This document shows, one piece after another, positions 61,126 to 64,000 of a stretch of 64,000 nucleotides of DNA. A program made the translations under genes and the position numbers. Position 1 is the stretch's first letter, and every line of letters starts with the position of its first letter. This DNA comes from Virgibacillus_R byunsanensis. GTDB taxonomy: Bacteria > Bacillota > Bacilli > Bacillales > Amphibacillaceae. The notes under the pieces were generated by a model. The model ran no database searches, was not told the DNA's origin, and was given only the letters and a program-made list of their open reading frames with translations. The stretch spans positions 439,485-503,484 of the forward strand of contig NZ_JBHTKJ010000007.1 in assembly GCF_042675965.1 (NCBI RefSeq). The letters are read 5' to 3'.

Positions 61126-62082
61126 ATGATCGGTCTTACTGAGGTTCAACAAGCACGAGAACGAATTGCGGGTATTATAAATGAGACGCCTATTTTACAT
61201 TCGGGCCAGTTATCATCCATTTCAGGAAACCAAGTGTTTTTAAAAGGGGAACACGTACAAAAAACGGGTGCTTTTAAAATTAGAGGAGCTACGAATAAAG
61301 TTAAGCAAGTCGTTAAAGATGGAGAAACATATGTGACTGCTGCTTCATCAGGTAACCATGGCCAGGCGGTGGCTTATATTGCAAATAAACTTGGTATTCC
61401 GGCAACAATTGTTATACCAGTTGGAGCGACATTAAGTAAAGTAAATGCAATTAGGGCATATCATGCTCAGATTGAGACGTGTGGTACAACGTCTGAGGAA
61501 CGATTACCACGGGCAATGGAGTTGGCGAAATTAAAAAATGGTGTGTACATACCGCCTTATGATGATCCATTCATTATTGCTGGGCAAGGAACAGTTGGTT
61601 TGGAAATCATCGAACAAGTGCAGGATGTAGATGTTGTCGTTGTTCCAATAGGTGGTGGTGGCCTTATATCAGGTGTGTTGACCGCGATAAAGGAGACGAA
61701 TCCATCCGTAAAGGTGATTGGTGTAGAACCGGAAGTTGCAAATGATACATATCTTTCATTAGAAAGGGGTGAAATTACCTCCGTCGAAGCAACCGCAACG
61801 ATTGCAGATGGACTCCGAACAAGCCAACCTGGTAATGTGACGTTTCCAATTGTACAGAAATACTTGGATGAATTAGTGCTTGTAAGTGAAGAAGAAATTC
61901 GTTCGGCGATGTTTTTTGTAATGGAACGAATGAAGCAAGTGATTGAACCTTCAAGTGCAGTGGCTGTTGCTGCTGTAATGTATGGGAAAATAAGAGCTCA
62001 GAACAAAAAGGTTGTCTGTGTCGTGTCTGGTGGTAATGTAGACGTAGGTAAACTTGGGGATGTTTTTAAAGACTTGAAGTAA
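61126..62082 (+). CDS. Threonine/serine dehydratase-like PLP enzyme (fold type II)
   Basis: The 318-residue protein has KTGAFKIRGATNKV with the PLP Lys, SSGNHGQAVAYIA, the phosphate-binding GGGGLISG and CVVSGGNVD. It lacks the C-terminal regulatory ACT domain of biosynthetic IlvA. It is therefore a catabolic-type threonine ammonia-lyase (TdcB-like) or a serine dehydratase/racemase. RBS GGGAGGGG. Single gene. Confidence 0.88.
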   Translation: MIGLTEVQQARERIAGIINETPILHSGQLSSISGNQVFLKGEHVQKTGAFKIRGATNKVKQVVKDGETYVTAASSGNHGQAVAYIANKLGIPATIVIPVGATLSKVNAIRAYHAQIETCGTTSEERLPRAMELAKLKNGVYIPPYDDPFIIAGQGTVGLEIIEQVQDVDVVVVPIGGGGLISGVLTAIKETNPSVKVIGVEPEVANDTYLSLERGEITSVEATATIADGLRTSQPGNVTFPIVQKYLDELVLVSEEEIRSAMFFVMERMKQVIEPSSAVAVAAVMYGKIRAQNKKVVCVVSGGNVDVGKLGDVFKDLK

Positions 62083-62170
62083 CTTTGAGCTTGATTTTAG
62101 ATGAATAGTAACCCTTCCATTGAGAGAAAGTAATTACGTATACATACTTTTTAGGGTGGAGGGGTTTTTA

Positions 62171-63847
62171 TTGGATGAAGATATGAAAAAGGGTGGTCCT
62201 GGTGGTGCTGATGATCAGCGATTTTCAGAGGGGGAATCGAAGGATACGTTAACGACAAGACAGGGCCATGTGATAGATGACAATCAGAATATAAGAACGG
62301 TAGGCAATAGAGGTCCATCGACACTTGAGAACTATGACTTTATTGAGAAGATTTCCCACTTTGACAGGGAGCGTGTTCCAGAACGTATTGTCCATGCCCG
62401 AGGTGCAGGTGCACATGGATATTTTGAGACGTATGGAAAAGCTGGAGATGATCCGGTAGAGAAGTATACGCGTGCGAAGGTGTTCTCAGGTGAGGGTAAG
62501 AAAACACCAGTACTTGTTCGTTTTTCCACGGTGACCCATTCAAAAGATTCACCAGAAACGCTTCGTGATCCGCGTGGTTTTGCAGTGAAATTTTACACAG
62601 AGGATGGCAACTGGGATTTGGTTGGTAATAATTTAAAAATATTTTTCATAAGGGATGCGATGAAGTTTCCTGATTTGATTCATGCGTTTAAGCCTGATCC
62701 AGTAACAAATGTGCAGGACAGTGAACGTATATTCGACTTTATAAGTAATACGCCTGAAGCGATGCACATGATTACGTTTCTATTCTCACCGTGGGGGATC
62801 CCCGCTAATTATCGTCAAATGCAAGGTTCAGGGGTAAATACATACCGGTGGGTAAACAAAGATGGAAAGGCATTTTTGGTGAAATACCATTGGGAGCCGT
62901 TACATCAGGGGATCAAAAATTTGACCCAGGAAGAAGCCAATCGAATACAGGCAGAGAACTTTAGTCATGCGACCCAGGACCTTTACCAGGCTATCGATGA
63001 AGGTGATTATCCAGAGTGGGAATTGTGTGTGCAAATTATGGATGATCATGAGCATCCTGAGCTTGATTTTGATCCATTAGATGATACGAAGATATGGCCT
63101 GCTGATGAGTTTCCATTTCTAAAGGTTGGTAAAATGGTGCTTAACAAGAATCCGGATAATTATCATAATGAAATTGAACAGGCAGCATTTGGTACAGGTG
63201 TACTTGTTGATGGATTGGATTTTTCGGATGACAAAATGCTGCAGGGAAGAACGTTTTCTTATTCAGATACACAGCGATATCGAGTTGGCGCCAATTACCT
63301 TCAATTGCCAGTTAATGCACCGAAAAAGCATGTGGCAACCAATCAGGAAGGTGGACAAATGGCCTACCATGTTGACCGGCCTAATCCACATGTGAACTAT
63401 GAACCTTCTTCCTTAAATGGTTTGGACGAAGTAGAACGCGAAGAAGGTAGATTCAAACCTTATGCTGAGGGTAAATTGGTACGTGAATCTATCGAACGGA
63501 AAAATGATTTCAAACAAGCAGGTGAAAGGTACAATCTTTTAGAAGATTGGGAGCGGGATGATCTCATTATGAATTTAGTGAACTCGTTAAAACCTTGTCA
63601 GCCTCATATTCAAACAAGAATGGTGCAGTTGTTAACAAAATGTGATACCAACTATGGTCAACGCGTTGCAGAGGGACTTGGAATGAATGCAGATGAGATG
63701 AATACAATGAATGAGGAGTTTGCCAAGGAAATAACCCCTACAAAAGGAAAACTACCTAAAAAAGGCGGCTCTCCGATTGGCAATACAGGTGCAAGTGATG
63801 CTGTGGAAGAAGCAATCAGAAAAGGACATGACGCCGATCCTTACTAA
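62171..63847 (+). CDS. Monofunctional heme catalase
   Basis: The 558-residue product has the distal His in IVHARGAGAHGYFE, VLVRFSTV, the distal Asn in LVGNNLKIFFIRDAMKFPD, and the proximal heme-ligand Tyr in RTFSYSDTQRYRVGANY. It removes hydrogen peroxide. The start is taken as TTG 62171 with GGTGGAGGGG six bases upstream; an upstream ATG at 62120 has no site. The length exceeds small-subunit catalases (about 485) because of a Gly-rich leader and a C-terminal tail. It is not a large-subunit type. No clear PerR box was found. Confidence 0.95.
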   Translation: MDEDMKKGGPGGADDQRFSEGESKDTLTTRQGHVIDDNQNIRTVGNRGPSTLENYDFIEKISHFDRERVPERIVHARGAGAHGYFETYGKAGDDPVEKYTRAKVFSGEGKKTPVLVRFSTVTHSKDSPETLRDPRGFAVKFYTEDGNWDLVGNNLKIFFIRDAMKFPDLIHAFKPDPVTNVQDSERIFDFISNTPEAMHMITFLFSPWGIPANYRQMQGSGVNTYRWVNKDGKAFLVKYHWEPLHQGIKNLTQEEANRIQAENFSHATQDLYQAIDEGDYPEWELCVQIMDDHEHPELDFDPLDDTKIWPADEFPFLKVGKMVLNKNPDNYHNEIEQAAFGTGVLVDGLDFSDDKMLQGRTFSYSDTQRYRVGANYLQLPVNAPKKHVATNQEGGQMAYHVDRPNPHVNYEPSSLNGLDEVEREEGRFKPYAEGKLVRESIERKNDFKQAGERYNLLEDWERDDLIMNLVNSLKPCQPHIQTRMVQLLTKCDTNYGQRVAEGLGMNADEMNTMNEEFAKEITPTKGKLPKKGGSPIGNTGASDAVEEAIRKGHDADPY

Positions 63848-63907
63848 AAGAGTAACGCCTTGTATTAAAAAGCTGTTTTCTACAAGATTGTTATTTTGCC
63901 GTAATAG

Positions 63908-64000
63908 ATATAAACTGCGACGTAACTTTAGGCTTCTAAGAACGCGTGCTATTGCCGCCGTCTGGGATCGCTACGGGCGGATGCTTTCCGCGGGCACGGC
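63908..64000. mobile_element. GC-rich MITE-like element, copy 3, cut by the window end
   Basis: The terminal repeat ATATAAACTGCGACGTAACT starts at 63908 and is followed by TGCTATTGCCGCCGTC, GGGATCGCTACGG and GGATGCTTTCCGCGGGCACGG as in the other copies. The remainder lies outside the window. Confidence 0.8.

Overview
The window is low-GC Gram-positive DNA, most likely from a spore-forming, salt- or alkali-adapted member of the Bacillaceae of the Oceanobacillus/Virgibacillus kind. The evidence is an alpha/beta-type small acid-soluble spore protein gene (60049-60249), strong AGGAGG ribosome binding sites, CcpA-type cre sites, a preQ1-I riboswitch, and several Na+-coupled carriers. The genus is an inference. 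I saw no rRNA, tRNA, CRISPR array or prophage.

Layout. 1-684 is the 3' end of an M20 amidohydrolase. 854-11691 is a nearly complete trans-4-hydroxy-L-proline (or closely related imino acid) catabolic locus. It holds a multi-subunit FAD/2Fe-2S D-amino acid dehydrogenase split across two divergent transcripts, a Cys/Cys hydroxyproline epimerase, an intact paralogue lacking both catalytic cysteines, an NhaC-type carrier, a DapA-family deaminase and a semialdehyde dehydrogenase. A sigma-54 activator sits in the middle, two -24/-12 promoters drive the two arms, and rpoN/sigL itself follows at 12090. 13429-15334 carries an aldo/keto reductase gene, a decayed partial copy of it, and a gene for a protein built of MATKDD-type repeats. 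15509-24288 is a LacI-regulated sugar-acid operon combining a TRAP transporter, KDG kinase and KDPG aldolase with hexulose-phosphate synthase, hexulose-phosphate isomerase and ribose-5-phosphate isomerase. 24385-30006 is a second, convergent catabolic operon of unassigned pathway, with an NRAMP-fold carrier that lacks the metal ligands.

30179-42447 holds mostly single genes: dehydrogenases, a thioesterase, an MBL hydrolase, a symporter plus amidohydrolase pair, Lrp plus M42 peptidase, an orphan OppA, and heme O synthase. 42464-44385 is the queuosine-precursor unit: promoter, preQ1 riboswitch, queF and a YhhQ-type transporter, with a transposon-like element between riboswitch and queF. An IS3-family element with a textbook frameshift site follows (about 44721-46188). 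49255-56129 is a cell-surface glycan operon predicted to make dTDP-4-acetamido-4,6-dideoxygalactose and to transfer it outside the membrane by a GT2/flippase/GT-C three-component system. The right end has asparagine synthase, the spore protein, a threonine/serine dehydratase and a catalase.

Three families of non-coding interspersed repeats run through the window: a GC-rich element with about 20-bp terminal inverted repeats (three copies), an AT-rich hairpin unit (at least seven loci, some tandem, one forming part of a coding region), and a third hairpin family. They sit between regulatory regions and genes, and inside operons, more often than would be expected if they were neutral filler.
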